Shown here piece after piece: positions 18,697 through 30,285 of a DNA stretch of 64,000 nt. The first letter of the stretch is position 1. Every line of letters starts with the position of its first letter. The DNA lies in the NCBI GenBank assembly GCA_944325525.1, contig CALVAK010000001.1, forward strand, positions 62,001 through 126,000. The letters run 5' to 3'. Under the pieces are notes generated by a model. That model saw only the letters and a list, made by a program, of their open reading frames with translations. It was not told the origin of the DNA and did no database searches. Position numbers and translations under genes: made by a program. The stretch comes from Candidatus Gastranaerophilales bacterium (lineage in GTDB: Bacteria; Cyanobacteriota; Vampirovibrionia; Gastranaerophilales; Gastranaerophilaceae).

Positions 18697-19758
18697 TTAT
18701 ATTTCTTCAAGTGTTTTTTCGTAGTTACATTTAAAGAATTCTTTTTTATTAAATTCTTTTTGTTTCGACAGAATTACCTTACCGTGAAAATAATTAATTT
18801 CTTCAGGGGGTAGAGAAGTTAAATCTATTCTTTTTGATAAATATTCGAATTTTCCCTCATTAATTATTCTTCTTTTCATTTCATTCATAATACCAAAAAT
18901 GTATTTATATTTATCGTCTTTTAAAGAAGAATCAATCAGCATTGCTGCCTTTTCAAATTCGTTGAGAGCTTCTTCATTTAACCTTACAGTCCTTAAAAGT
19001 AAAGCCATATTATAATGGGCTTCAAAATTTTCAGGTTCAATATTTATTGCTTTACAATATTGAATTCCTGCTGATTTATAATCACCTATTAGATGATTTG
19101 TTAAAGCAAGATTATAGTATGTATCAAAATCATTTTTCAGGTATTTAATGGCATTCATATATGAATCTCTTGCTTTTTTTAAATATTTTACAGAAACAGC
19201 GGTGTTATCTCCCATATAAACGGCTTTGCCTCTGTATGCTAAGCCCATATTGTAATATGCTATTCCTTTATTCGTATGGGTTGTTTGCTTATTGTTAAAC
19301 AGAAAAGGAATATTTATGAGCATCCAGGGGGTTGTGTTAATTACTTTTCCGTATTCTTGTATAGCTTTATCATAATCTGCCATTTTCTCTGAAAGGATTA
19401 TTCCTAAATCCATCCTGCATACCATAAAGTTAGGATTATATTTTAAGGCATTTTCATATGCATTTACAGCTTCATAATAATTTTCAAAACTTACATATAT
19501 ATTTCCAAGATTACAATTTGCTTTTGAATGTTCTGGATAATGCTTCAGTGCAAGTTTATAATAATTAACGGCTTTTTGATATTTTGTATTTTTATATGCT
19601 TCATCTCCTTTGTGGACAAAATAAAAGCCTATACATTTATGATATTGTTTTATATACCAGTCTTTATAAAAATAAAACGAGGCTATAAAAGTAATTATCA
19701 ATAAAGATAATATAATTTTTGTTATTTTTAATTTTAGCAGTTTTATAATAAAACCCAC
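18697..19758 (-). CDS. membrane-anchored TPR-repeat protein
   Basis: 353 residues. An N-terminal membrane helix lies at about 13-30 (TKIILSLLIITFIASFYFY). It is followed by at least five tetratricopeptide repeats, for example AYKNTKYQKAVNYYKLALKH, ENYYEAVNAYENALKYNP and DYKSAGIQYCKAINIEPENF. TPRs bind partner proteins, so this is probably a scaffold facing the periplasm. The start is GTG 19758, supported by a GAGG ribosome site. It sits between gyrB (22 bases upstream) and the GGDEF gene (1 base downstream). The partner is unknown. Confidence 0.8.
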   Translation of the reverse strand: MGFIIKLLKLKITKIILSLLIITFIASFYFYKDWYIKQYHKCIGFYFVHKGDEAYKNTKYQKAVNYYKLALKHYPEHSKANCNLGNIYVSFENYYEAVNAYENALKYNPNFMVCRMDLGIILSEKMADYDKAIQEYGKVINTTPWMLINIPFLFNNKQTTHTNKGIAYYNMGLAYRGKAVYMGDNTAVSVKYLKKARDSYMNAIKYLKNDFDTYYNLALTNHLIGDYKSAGIQYCKAINIEPENFEAHYNMALLLRTVRLNEEALNEFEKAAMLIDSSLKDDKYKYIFGIMNEMKRRIINEGKFEYLSKRIDLTSLPPEEINYFHGKVILSKQKEFNKKEFFKCNYEKTLEEI

Positions 19759-19780
19759 TTAACTACCTCATACTTAATAA

Positions 19781-22225
<2,445 letters not shown>

Positions 22226-22422
22226 CTAAACCCCAACTCTACTTTTCATATAATATTGTACTATAAAAATATGCCGTGTGCTAATTTATTACTATTACTT
22301 AACGCTATTTTAACTTTAAATGTTTTTCCTAATTAAATATTTGTGGTATATAATTATAAATAATTAAGAAATTATTATTTTTATTATGATAATATTAAGA
22401 TACTTAAAATTGGAAGTAAGAT

Positions 22423-23046
22423 ATGTTTTTTAAAAGAAAATGTAAAATTACATTTATAAAGCACGGAGCTACAATTAATACAGAAGAAAACCGTTTTTTT
22501 GATGATGAAAGTTATCCGGCAATTAATGAAACAGGTCGAATTGAAATGGAGAAAATCTCCGAATGGATTAAAAATAAAGGTTTAAAAGTCGATACAATAT
22601 ATACAAGTTCGGCTTTAAGATGTGTACAAAGTGCAAGAATTCTGGCTGATGTATGCAAACAGGATTTCGAAATCCTTGATTCGCTTACGGGAAGAAAAAA
22701 CGGAAAATGGAGCGGTTTATCTATTGATGAAATTGATAAACAACATCCTGAATTCCTCTCCAGATATTATGAAGATCCTCAAAACTTCTGGCCCGAAGGC
22801 GGTGAGTCTTTAATGCAGTTAAATGAACGTGTTAATAATGTAATTAATGAAATAATAAACAATAATTTGCATAAAAGGTTGATTATTGTTACACATGGCG
22901 AGGTAATTCAATCAGCAATTGCCAATGCTGTGGGAATTCCTTTAGAAAACCAGTTTAAAACTTATGTTCCTGCCGGAAGTGCTACACAAATCAGCTATTT
23001 TGAAGACTGGTCAAGTCTTATTTACTCTGCGTATATTCCTTTATAG
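22423..23046 (+). CDS. histidine phosphatase (phosphoglycerate mutase-like) family protein
   Basis: 207 residues of the branch-1 histidine phosphatase fold. The catalytic motif is normally RHG; here it reads K13-H14-G15 (FIKHGAT), keeping the nucleophilic His but replacing the first phosphate-binding Arg by Lys. The second half has TIYTSSALRCVQSARIL, with the conserved Arg, an EGGESLMQL segment, and the second catalytic His in VTHGEV. Substrates in this family vary (sugar phosphates, alpha-ribazole phosphate, phosphopeptides), so none is assigned. It is followed 12 bases later by an acetyltransferase gene, probably in one operon. Confidence 0.8.
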   Translation: MFFKRKCKITFIKHGATINTEENRFFDDESYPAINETGRIEMEKISEWIKNKGLKVDTIYTSSALRCVQSARILADVCKQDFEILDSLTGRKNGKWSGLSIDEIDKQHPEFLSRYYEDPQNFWPEGGESLMQLNERVNNVINEIINNNLHKRLIIVTHGEVIQSAIANAVGIPLENQFKTYVPAGSATQISYFEDWSSLIYSAYIPL

Positions 23047-23058
23047 AGGTGTTATATT

Positions 23059-23553
23059 ATGAATTTTATTACAATCAAAACTGATGAAGAAATAAAACAA
23101 CTTGCTGTTATTGCTTCTGAAATATGGCACGAATACTGGCCGTTTGTTCTGTCTGAACAACAAATTGATTATATGGTAGATAAATTTCAATCAGAAAAAG
23201 CTTTAAAAAAACAAATTGAAGAAGAAAGATATACATATTGTATTCTTGAGGATAACAATAATATTATCGGATATTTTGGTATTTGTCCTAAGGAAGATTA
23301 TCTTTTTCTTTCTAAATTGTATATAAGAAAAGATTTTAGAGGGCTTGGATGTGGCAGACAGGCTCTCAGTAAGATTATACAAACCGCACAGCAATATAAC
23401 AAACTTTCAATAAGATTAACCGTAAATAAAAACAATATTAATACTATAAAAGCATATGAAAAATGGGGCTTTAAGACGATTGATTCCGATGTGACGGATA
23501 TCGGAAACGGGTTTGTTATGGACGATTATATTATGGAATATAAACTAATTTAA
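23059..23553 (+). CDS. GNAT-family N-acetyltransferase
   Basis: 164 residues. Transfers acetyl from acetyl-CoA to an amine. The acetyl-CoA site is KLYIRKDFRGLGCGRQAL (about 94-111), the usual (R/Q)xxGxG loop, followed by SIRLTVNKNNINTIKAYEKWGFK, the conserved N-x-x-A-x-x-x-Y-x-x-x-GF strand. The N-terminal EIWHEYWPFVLS segment is common in this branch. The substrate is not predictable. A GAGGTG ribosome site precedes the ATG. It converges with the ZIP transporter, leaving only a few bases between. Confidence 0.85.
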   Translation: MNFITIKTDEEIKQLAVIASEIWHEYWPFVLSEQQIDYMVDKFQSEKALKKQIEEERYTYCILEDNNNIIGYFGICPKEDYLFLSKLYIRKDFRGLGCGRQALSKIIQTAQQYNKLSIRLTVNKNNINTIKAYEKWGFKTIDSDVTDIGNGFVMDDYIMEYKLI

Positions 23554-23557
23554 AAAA

Positions 23558-24343
23558 TTATAAGAAAATTAAACCGAGGCTCATTATAAGCATTCCCGTT
23601 ATAATTCCTATAATTACATGATGATTTTCTCCGTATTCTCTTGAAAGGGGAAGCAGTGTATCGAATGATAAATATACCATTATCCCTGCAACAGCGGCTG
23701 TCATAAAACCTACCGCCTGTTCCGGCATAATTGTTTTCAACAACAGAACACCGATTAAACCTCCTATCGGTTCTGATATCCCGGAAACAAACGAGTATAA
23801 AATGGCAAGTCTTTTTTTCCCGGTAGCATGAAAAATTGGGAGAGCAATTGCAATTCCTTCCGGTATATTGTGTATTGCTATTGCGATTGCTACCGGAATT
23901 CCCAACCTTAAATCTTGGCTGGAAACAAGAAAGGTTGCCATTCCTTCCGGAAAATTATGAAGTGTTACGGCTATTGCCGTTATTAATCCGGCACGTCTTA
24001 TCCTGTGGCGTTGTTTGCATTTATTTTGATTATTTAAAAAATCTGTTTCTATATGGTCGGGTATAAAATAGTCTATAATAATTGCTATAATTATTCCTAT
24101 AAAGAAGCCTGCAAAAGAAAGGGCTTTTGCAGGAATAACACTATAGTATGCTGTAAGCATTTCTGATGCTTCACCCATTAAATTTCCGAGGCTTACATAT
24201 ATCATAACTCCAGCCGAAAATCCTAATCCTACGGATAATGCTTTTAAATTATTTCTTTTAATAAAAAAAGTGACAAATCCGCCAAGTAGTGTTGACATAC
24301 CGGCACATAAAGTTAAAATTAAAGGTAAAATATAATTATTCAT
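23558..24343 (-). CDS. zupT: ZIP-family divalent metal (zinc) transporter
   Basis: 261 residues with about eight membrane helices. The metal-path motifs are present: HNFPEGMATF in helix 4 and HNIPEGIAIALPIFHATG in helix 5, both with His, Pro and Glu in place, followed by FVSGISEPIGG. A variable, His-containing cytoplasmic loop (NQNKCKQRHRIRR) precedes helix 4. It imports zinc, and possibly iron or manganese, across the inner membrane. It is transcribed alone. Confidence is high for the family and moderate for the ZupT subtype. Confidence 0.88.
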   Translation of the reverse strand: MNNYILPLILTLCAGMSTLLGGFVTFFIKRNNLKALSVGLGFSAGVMIYVSLGNLMGEASEMLTAYYSVIPAKALSFAGFFIGIIIAIIIDYFIPDHIETDFLNNQNKCKQRHRIRRAGLITAIAVTLHNFPEGMATFLVSSQDLRLGIPVAIAIAIHNIPEGIAIALPIFHATGKKRLAILYSFVSGISEPIGGLIGVLLLKTIMPEQAVGFMTAAVAGIMVYLSFDTLLPLSREYGENHHVIIGIITGMLIMSLGLIFL

Positions 24344-24459
24344 ATATGTATCGTATCACAAAAATCTTTTATGACTGCTTAATAATAAATTTTGATAATT
24401 CTTTTTTATATATGCTTAAGGGGATTCATTCTCTTCTTTAAATTATAGAAAATGTAGTA

Positions 24460-25587
24460 ATGAATAAATTTTTGTGTTGTTTAATTTCATTATTTTGTAG
24501 TTTATTTTTCTATACTTTGAAAGTAAACGGAGCTGATGTAAAGGAAATATCTCCGGAAAATGCAGTCAATATTGCTTTGAAAAAGAATATTGATATTTTA
24601 AATGCCGGTATTGATTATGAAATTGCAAAAAACAATATCGAAATTGCATCTTCACTGCAAAATCCACATCTTGTTTCGGATCTTTTCCTTGGTAGAATTG
24701 CAAAAGGTAATTCTAACCAAATTGGTATATTAATGCCTGTTGAGATTGCTAAACGAAAAATCAGAAAAAATATTGTAATTGATGAAGCACAAATTAAATA
24801 TTTTCAACTAAGAAAAAAAATTTATCAAATAAAAAAGGATGTCTATTTGTCATATATTCTGCTTATGCTTTATAAAGAGAAATTTATTCTTGAAGAAAAG
24901 TATCTGGCTTTTTTAATACATAAAAAATTTAATGATAATGAATATAAAAAATTATTAATTTTAAAACAGCAAAATTATCTTAAGGATATTATCTCTGAAA
25001 TTGGTTTGAAACGACAACAGTTTAATGATTTGATTCAGTCTGATGCTAATACAATATATGATGTGATTGACTATGATATTTATAATTTTAAATTCGATGA
25101 AAAAATTTTGACTGATTATTTATATGAAATTGTTGAAATTAACAAAAATATATTGGAAAAAGAAGAAAATGCAGCTTTAAAAAATATTCAGCTTACAAAA
25201 AATAAAAGAATTCCCGATATCTTGGTCGGCGGTGGTATTGCATATGAATATGGAGAAAAAACCTATGACCATGATAATGTGGGCGGATTCATTTCCCTTG
25301 ATTTTGAAGTGCCGGTTTTAAATTTTTATAATGCAGAAATAAAAAATGCTGTTTTGTCTTATGAACAGGTTAAAATGAAAAAAATTCAATCAGAAAAGGA
25401 AATGCGGCAATATATACATTCAAAAGAAAAAGAATTTAGTATATTAAAAAATAATTATATTTCTGCAAGAAAAAATTTTGAAAGTTTTCATCTCTCGAAA
25501 AATAAAGAAGCAGTATTTACTGTAAAAAAAGATTATATTAAATCATTTGAAGAACTAATTATTTTCTTTTGTAATTTGAAAGAATAA
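24460..25587 (+). CDS. TolC-like outer membrane efflux protein
   Basis: 375 residues. A signal peptide (MNKFLCCLISLFCSLFFYTLKVNGA) is followed by ISPENAVNIALKKNIDILNAGIDYEIAKNNI, the usual start of an OEP/TolC repeat. Long helices then occur with QNPHLVSDLFLGRI and, in the second half, AALKNIQLTKNKRIPDILVGGGIAY, again typical. It is shorter than TolC (about 420-470) because the last helical segment is reduced. It should form an outer-membrane channel for efflux or export. There is no RND or membrane-fusion partner nearby. A GspF/PilC-like gene follows after 14 bases. Confidence 0.72.
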   Translation: MNKFLCCLISLFCSLFFYTLKVNGADVKEISPENAVNIALKKNIDILNAGIDYEIAKNNIEIASSLQNPHLVSDLFLGRIAKGNSNQIGILMPVEIAKRKIRKNIVIDEAQIKYFQLRKKIYQIKKDVYLSYILLMLYKEKFILEEKYLAFLIHKKFNDNEYKKLLILKQQNYLKDIISEIGLKRQQFNDLIQSDANTIYDVIDYDIYNFKFDEKILTDYLYEIVEINKNILEKEENAALKNIQLTKNKRIPDILVGGGIAYEYGEKTYDHDNVGGFISLDFEVPVLNFYNAEIKNAVLSYEQVKMKKIQSEKEMRQYIHSKEKEFSILKNNYISARKNFESFHLSKNKEAVFTVKKDYIKSFEELIIFFCNLKE

Positions 25588-25601
25588 TATATAATTCAAG
25601 T

Positions 25602-26795
25602 ATGGATTTTTTTTATTATAAAGCGAAAAACAAAAATAATGAAATATTAGAAGGTGAAATTAAAGCTCTTAGTTTTTCTGATGCTGCAGCAAAACTTGAA
25701 GCTAGAAAACTTGTTGTTCTTGAAATAAATATAAAAAAACCAAAAATTTTACAAAATAAAAATACTAATTTTATAGCTAAAAATATTATATTTACCATAA
25801 ATGAAAAAAAAGAGTTTTTTAATTCATTTTATTATCAGTATAAATCAGGGTTATCAATAAATGAGATATTTCAATCGATTTTAAATTCTTCATCAAATAA
25901 GAATATAAAAGGATTATGTAATAGCATTATTAATAAAACAGCTTCAGGTTCATCTTTAAAAGAAGCATTTGAAAAACATTTAAATGCTCTCGGACCGGCT
26001 TATACTAAGCTTATATGTGCAGGTGAAGCTTCCGGAAAATTAGAGGAAATTTTATCGGAGATTATAAAAAATATTTCAAAAGAAGAAGAAATAAAAAATA
26101 ATATTATTTCTTCTTTAACATATCCTGCAATTATTATAATGCTTACAATAGGTGTTTTTTGTTTTTTTCAATTTGGAATATTTAAAATATTTGGCTTAAT
26201 CGGCAAAAATATATCTACTAATGATATTATATTAATACTATTATCCACCGTGGTAAAAATTATTATAATTTATGCAATAATAGGAACTTTATTCTTTTTT
26301 ATCATAAAAAATGACCAAATAAAAAAGAAAGTTGCTAATGTTATAAATGATTTGAAAATTCTTTCGAAATATTTTAAATATTATTATTTTCAAAGCTTTT
26401 TTACAGTATTATCACTTTCCTATGAGGCGGGAATTCCTGCTTCAGAAGCTATATATGCAGCAAATTCCGTTATAAAAATACAAAATATAAATGAAAAAAT
26501 TAAAAAAGCCGCAGATATGATAAAAAGAGGATGTGATATTAAAACGGCTTTTTTAGTTGCGGATGTTTTTTCAAAATATGCAATTTCACAAATATCTTCA
26601 GGTGAAAAATCCGGTGAGCTAGATAAAATGTTTAAAACAGTTGCCTTTGATTATGAGAAAAAACTTGAACTCTCAATAAAAATTTTAATTAAATTTCTTG
26701 AGCCTGCAATGCTGGTTTTTGCTGGCGTAATTGTTTTATATGTGGCCTCAAGTGCATATAAAAAATATTATGAAGGACTCTTTTCTATGTTTTGA
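25602..26795 (+). CDS. type II secretion / type IV pilus inner-membrane platform protein (GspF/PilC family)
   Basis: 397 residues. The N-terminus FFYYKAKNKNNEILEGEIKALSFSDAAAKLEARKL is the characteristic GspF/PilC leader. Two T2SSF domains follow, each with a cytoplasmic helical bundle (FNSFYYQYKSGLSINEIFQSIL; FQSFFTVLSLSYEAGIPASEAI) and AGEASGKL / SGEKSGEL motifs, with about three membrane helices in all. It is the platform on which pilins or pseudopilins assemble. Nothing else of the machine (ATPase, pilins, secretin) is in the window; the partners must lie elsewhere. Its 3' end overlaps by 28 bases the convergent glycosyltransferase gene. Confidence 0.85.
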   Translation: MDFFYYKAKNKNNEILEGEIKALSFSDAAAKLEARKLVVLEINIKKPKILQNKNTNFIAKNIIFTINEKKEFFNSFYYQYKSGLSINEIFQSILNSSSNKNIKGLCNSIINKTASGSSLKEAFEKHLNALGPAYTKLICAGEASGKLEEILSEIIKNISKEEEIKNNIISSLTYPAIIIMLTIGVFCFFQFGIFKIFGLIGKNISTNDIILILLSTVVKIIIIYAIIGTLFFFIIKNDQIKKKVANVINDLKILSKYFKYYYFQSFFTVLSLSYEAGIPASEAIYAANSVIKIQNINEKIKKAADMIKRGCDIKTAFLVADVFSKYAISQISSGEKSGELDKMFKTVAFDYEKKLELSIKILIKFLEPAMLVFAGVIVLYVASSAYKKYYEGLFSMF

Positions 26796-27826
26796 AGCAA
26801 CATGTTATTAACAGCATTTTTAACCTGTTGTATTGAAATTGCTTTCAAGCAGGCTTTGTCGTGTTTGCATTTTACTTTTAAAGAACATGGCATACAAGGA
26901 AGATCTGCCTTTAAAAGAATGTTATTTTCCCCTAAAGCCTTCCATTTTTCAAAAGGCATAGGCCCGTATATTCCTATTACTCTCGTACCTATTGACGATG
27001 CCATATGAAGGTTTCCCGAATCATTACCTAATATAAAAAATACTTCTTTAAGAAGAGCAAGACTATCTTTTATAGTTAATTGTCCGCATAAATTAACCGG
27101 CTGATTTTTTAATTTTTTTGTATACTCAATCTTGTCATAAATTTCTTTATCAGATGGTGCTCCTATATAAATAACCTGAACATCTTTTTCATTTGATAAA
27201 TATTCAATAATTTCAATAAAGTTTTTTATATCCCATACTTTATTTTGGTTTGTGGCTGTTACATTAACAACTGCTTTAATTTTATTTTTTGAAATATTAT
27301 ATTTGGAAAATAACAACTCTACTTTTTTTTTGCTTTCGTCATTTATCCAGTTTTCTAAAAAAGTATCTTTTGTTTTTAATCCGTCAGCTTTAAGTACATC
27401 TAAAAAACACAATGATTCATGTTTATAAGAGTCATATTCTACCTTTTTTGTAAGCAAAAACCCTCTGTGTTCTGTATTAAAACCTATTCTTTCTTTTATT
27501 CCGGCAAGATAACACAATATAGCACTTGATAATGAACGTTTTAAAATATATGTTTTATTGTATTTGTTCTTTCTGATTAAAGAAACATAGTAAAAAAAAG
27601 ATTTTTTCTTTCCTTTTCCTTTTTCATAACGATGTTTTCTTGTAGTATCAAAATAAATAAAATTATCAACGTAAGGACAATCTTCTATGATTTCGCCAGA
27701 GTTAGGTGATACAAGCATATCTATTTGTGCATCGGGGTAGTTGTATCTTAAATTCCTTAAAAAAGGAATTGTTAATATCATATCTCCTATAAATCTATAT
27801 CTTACAACAAGAATTTTTTCAGGCAC
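26768..27826 (-). CDS. glycosyltransferase family 9 (heptosyltransferase-like)
   Basis: 352 residues with the GT9 fold: an N-terminal half starting ILVVRYRFIGDMILTIPFLRNLR, and a C-terminal nucleotide-sugar site FILGNDSGNLHMASSIGTRVIGIYGP. These enzymes add heptose or similar sugars to the lipopolysaccharide core on the cytoplasmic face. A CxxC pair (CMPCSLK, then KCKHDKAC) near the end is common in the family. The start overlaps lpxK by 8 bases, so the two are coupled, which fits a role in lipid A-core assembly. The exact sugar is not known. Confidence 0.87.
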   Translation of the reverse strand: MPEKILVVRYRFIGDMILTIPFLRNLRYNYPDAQIDMLVSPNSGEIIEDCPYVDNFIYFDTTRKHRYEKGKGKKKSFFYYVSLIRKNKYNKTYILKRSLSSAILCYLAGIKERIGFNTEHRGFLLTKKVEYDSYKHESLCFLDVLKADGLKTKDTFLENWINDESKKKVELLFSKYNISKNKIKAVVNVTATNQNKVWDIKNFIEIIEYLSNEKDVQVIYIGAPSDKEIYDKIEYTKKLKNQPVNLCGQLTIKDSLALLKEVFFILGNDSGNLHMASSIGTRVIGIYGPMPFEKWKALGENNILLKADLPCMPCSLKVKCKHDKACLKAISIQQVKNAVNNMLLQNIEKSPS

Positions 27827-28883
27827 CGAGTACTTCCTTTATATCAATATATGCTTTTAATTTTAATGCAAAGAATTTTACGGGCATTTCAACATTTTCA
27901 ATAAAATCAATTATTTTTACTGCATCTTTTTCGGTTGTTACGATATATTCTATGTTTTCTTCTTGAGCAAATTCAATTATTTTAGAAATATCGGTCTTAT
28001 TATAATTATGATGGTCTTCAAACTCAAGAACGGCAGCAAGTTTATAATCCCGTTTGAGAAAATCATAAAACCCTGACGGTTGACCGATTGCAGAGAAAGC
28101 CATAATTCTTGAACCTAAAGGTAATTTATCTCCTGATAATAAATTATATGCATAATCAGGAACTATTTTACATAAGAAAATGTCTTTTTTAAATTTGTTT
28201 TTCAAATAGTCACAAAACTTTAAAGCTTTTTGAGAATCAAAACTTTTATTTACAACAATAACTTTATCCGCTCTTTTTAATGACTTAATATCTTCTCTTA
28301 AAGGACCTGCAGGCAGAACATTTGCATTTCCGAACTTGTTTTTTGCATCAATAAGTACAATATCTAAGTCTCTTTTTATTTTTCTGTGTTGAAAAGCATC
28401 ATCAAGGATAATAACTTCAGGGTGAAATTTTTCCGCTAAAAATTTTTCAGCTTTGATTCTGTTTCTACAAGTAACAACATAAGCTCCTTTACAATTTTCA
28501 CTGAGCCATACTGGTTCGTCCCCTGCAATTGATGCTTTAAATAACGCTCCTGAACCATCGGATATTAAATTTGGTTCTTTATTAGAAAGCTTCGCTCCGT
28601 ATCCTCGTGAGATTATACCTACACGTTTATTCAAAGCCAAAAAATATCTTGCTGCTTCTAGTGTAAAAGGAGTTTTTCCGACTCCTCCGGTAGTTATATT
28701 CCCTATTGATATAACATACGATTTAGAACCATAAGATGGTATTATTTTTTTATCATACAGTTCGTTTCTTATTATGGTTATAAGATTATAAAAAATACTT
28801 AAAATTTTTAAAAGATAAAAAACGGTTTTTTCATATAAGTTTAAATCTTTTTTATAGTGAATTCTTGATATAAAAAGTTTCAT
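27819..28883 (-). CDS. lpxK: tetraacyldisaccharide 4'-kinase
   Basis: Phosphorylates the 4' position of the lipid A disaccharide on the inner-membrane face. There are 354 residues. An N-terminal hydrophobic anchor (about 20-40) leads to ISIGNITTGGVGKTPFT, the LpxK P-loop (67-72), then RVGIISRGYGAK and the downstream VILDDAFQHRKIKRDLDIVLID, a family hallmark. Its presence implies a Gram-negative type outer membrane with lipid A. It lies 7 bases after mlaD and overlaps the GT9 gene, so it is part of one envelope operon. Confidence 0.95.
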   Translation of the reverse strand: MKLFISRIHYKKDLNLYEKTVFYLLKILSIFYNLITIIRNELYDKKIIPSYGSKSYVISIGNITTGGVGKTPFTLEAARYFLALNKRVGIISRGYGAKLSNKEPNLISDGSGALFKASIAGDEPVWLSENCKGAYVVTCRNRIKAEKFLAEKFHPEVIILDDAFQHRKIKRDLDIVLIDAKNKFGNANVLPAGPLREDIKSLKRADKVIVVNKSFDSQKALKFCDYLKNKFKKDIFLCKIVPDYAYNLLSGDKLPLGSRIMAFSAIGQPSGFYDFLKRDYKLAAVLEFEDHHNYNKTDISKIIEFAQEENIEYIVTTEKDAVKIIDFIENVEMPVKFFALKLKAYIDIKEVLGA

Positions 28884-28890
28884 AACGGAC

Positions 28891-30249
28891 CTAGAACATT
28901 AATCTGAAAAGTAAAAATCGTTTATTTAATTTTTCAGAAAATTTTCTTAGATTTTCTGATGTAACATTTATATCATCCATCGTTTGTTTAAGTTTTTCTT
29001 CATCCTCTGTTGCATAATTAACTGTATCTAAAGTTATTGTTAACTTGTCTAATGCTGTATTTAATTTTACTACAGAAGATTTTAAATAACTTTTCAGCTG
29101 TGCATCTTTTGACATATCATTAATATAGCTTGAAAGTTCGGCTATATTTTTAGCTGTAACATCTAAGTTTGCAAGCGTGGATTTTGTTGTTGGATCTTCA
29201 AGCAGGTCAGAAACGTTATTTGACAATCTTTCAAAAGATTTTGTTGCTTTTGCAACATTATTGACAAACTCTTTATCACCAGCAATTTTGTTAATATTGT
29301 CAGTTAAAACAAGAAGCCTTTCAGAAAGATTATTAACATTATCAGATAACAATTCCAACTCTGTTTTTGAAAGGTCAATTAACTCTTGAGCTTTTGCCAT
29401 TGTTACATTTGCTTTATCAGTTAATTCGTTTACATTAATTGCAGTTTGTTGTAAATCATTTATGACATCATCAGATAGTAATAAAGAAATTCTTTCATTT
29501 GTTTCAATTAAAGATTCTGCACTGCGGTATTGAAGTTCAAGGAAATCAGCAATCCTCATCGGCTCAATTACAGTATAAGGTGATTCGGTTTTTGGATAAG
29601 GAACTTCAATATCTTCTTTAGGAGAAAGCCTTAATTTTTTCTGGTTGTTATCTTTTATAATTTTGCCCGAAAGCATTTCCGGGGTAATAAGCCCGGGAAG
29701 GTCAATAATATACCTTATTTTATAAGCATTTTTTGTTTCAATATTTTCTTTTATTAGCATAGGCAGCATATCTGTTTCAACAATTTCTACTTTTTTTACC
29801 TCACCTACGTCATAATATTTGCCGTCAAGTTTCATCTGGACTTTATCATCAGAGTTTAATATTAATGTTTTATCGTGTTCGGGGATATAGATTATTCTTT
29901 CCTTTGGCGGAGTTATTTCAAGAAATTGTTCACCTATTATACCTGATTGTTGTATAGAAATTTCAGAGGCTTTCGGAATAACAACATTTGGTTCTGTTAT
30001 AACAAATTTAACTTCAACATAACTGTCAGCAACATTTATTTTAGGATTGATTTCTTCGACCTGACCTATCCGGACTCCCATCATTTGAACACCCGAGCCG
30101 GCTCTCATGCCGTTGACATCTTTAAAATTAACGGTTAATCTTTCTGCACTTGAAAGGGTTTTTCCTTTTACCCATAATACTGTAAATAACAATATAATAA
30201 TTGCCGAAAGAGCTAATAAACCTACTTTAAATGATGATGAGAATTTCAT
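28891..30249 (-). CDS. MlaD/MCE-domain substrate-binding protein of a lipid ABC transporter
   Basis: 452 residues. One N-terminal membrane helix (about 8-28), then an MCE domain beginning LTVNFKDVNGMRAGSGVQMMGVRIGQV and running to about 115. A long helical, coiled-coil-like C-terminal region follows, with many short Leu-Ser-Asn repeats. It is longer than E. coli MlaD (183) and resembles the long cyanobacterial and plastid TGD2-type proteins. It binds lipid in the periplasm and passes it to or from the MlaE/MlaF transporter encoded just upstream. The direction of transport cannot be told. Confidence 0.87.
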   Translation of the reverse strand: MKFSSSFKVGLLALSAIIILLFTVLWVKGKTLSSAERLTVNFKDVNGMRAGSGVQMMGVRIGQVEEINPKINVADSYVEVKFVITEPNVVIPKASEISIQQSGIIGEQFLEITPPKERIIYIPEHDKTLILNSDDKVQMKLDGKYYDVGEVKKVEIVETDMLPMLIKENIETKNAYKIRYIIDLPGLITPEMLSGKIIKDNNQKKLRLSPKEDIEVPYPKTESPYTVIEPMRIADFLELQYRSAESLIETNERISLLLSDDVINDLQQTAINVNELTDKANVTMAKAQELIDLSKTELELLSDNVNNLSERLLVLTDNINKIAGDKEFVNNVAKATKSFERLSNNVSDLLEDPTTKSTLANLDVTAKNIAELSSYINDMSKDAQLKSYLKSSVVKLNTALDKLTITLDTVNYATEDEEKLKQTMDDINVTSENLRKFSEKLNKRFLLFRLMF

Positions 30250-30285
30250 AATTATCCTTTTCTTAAATTATTTTACACCAAAAAA

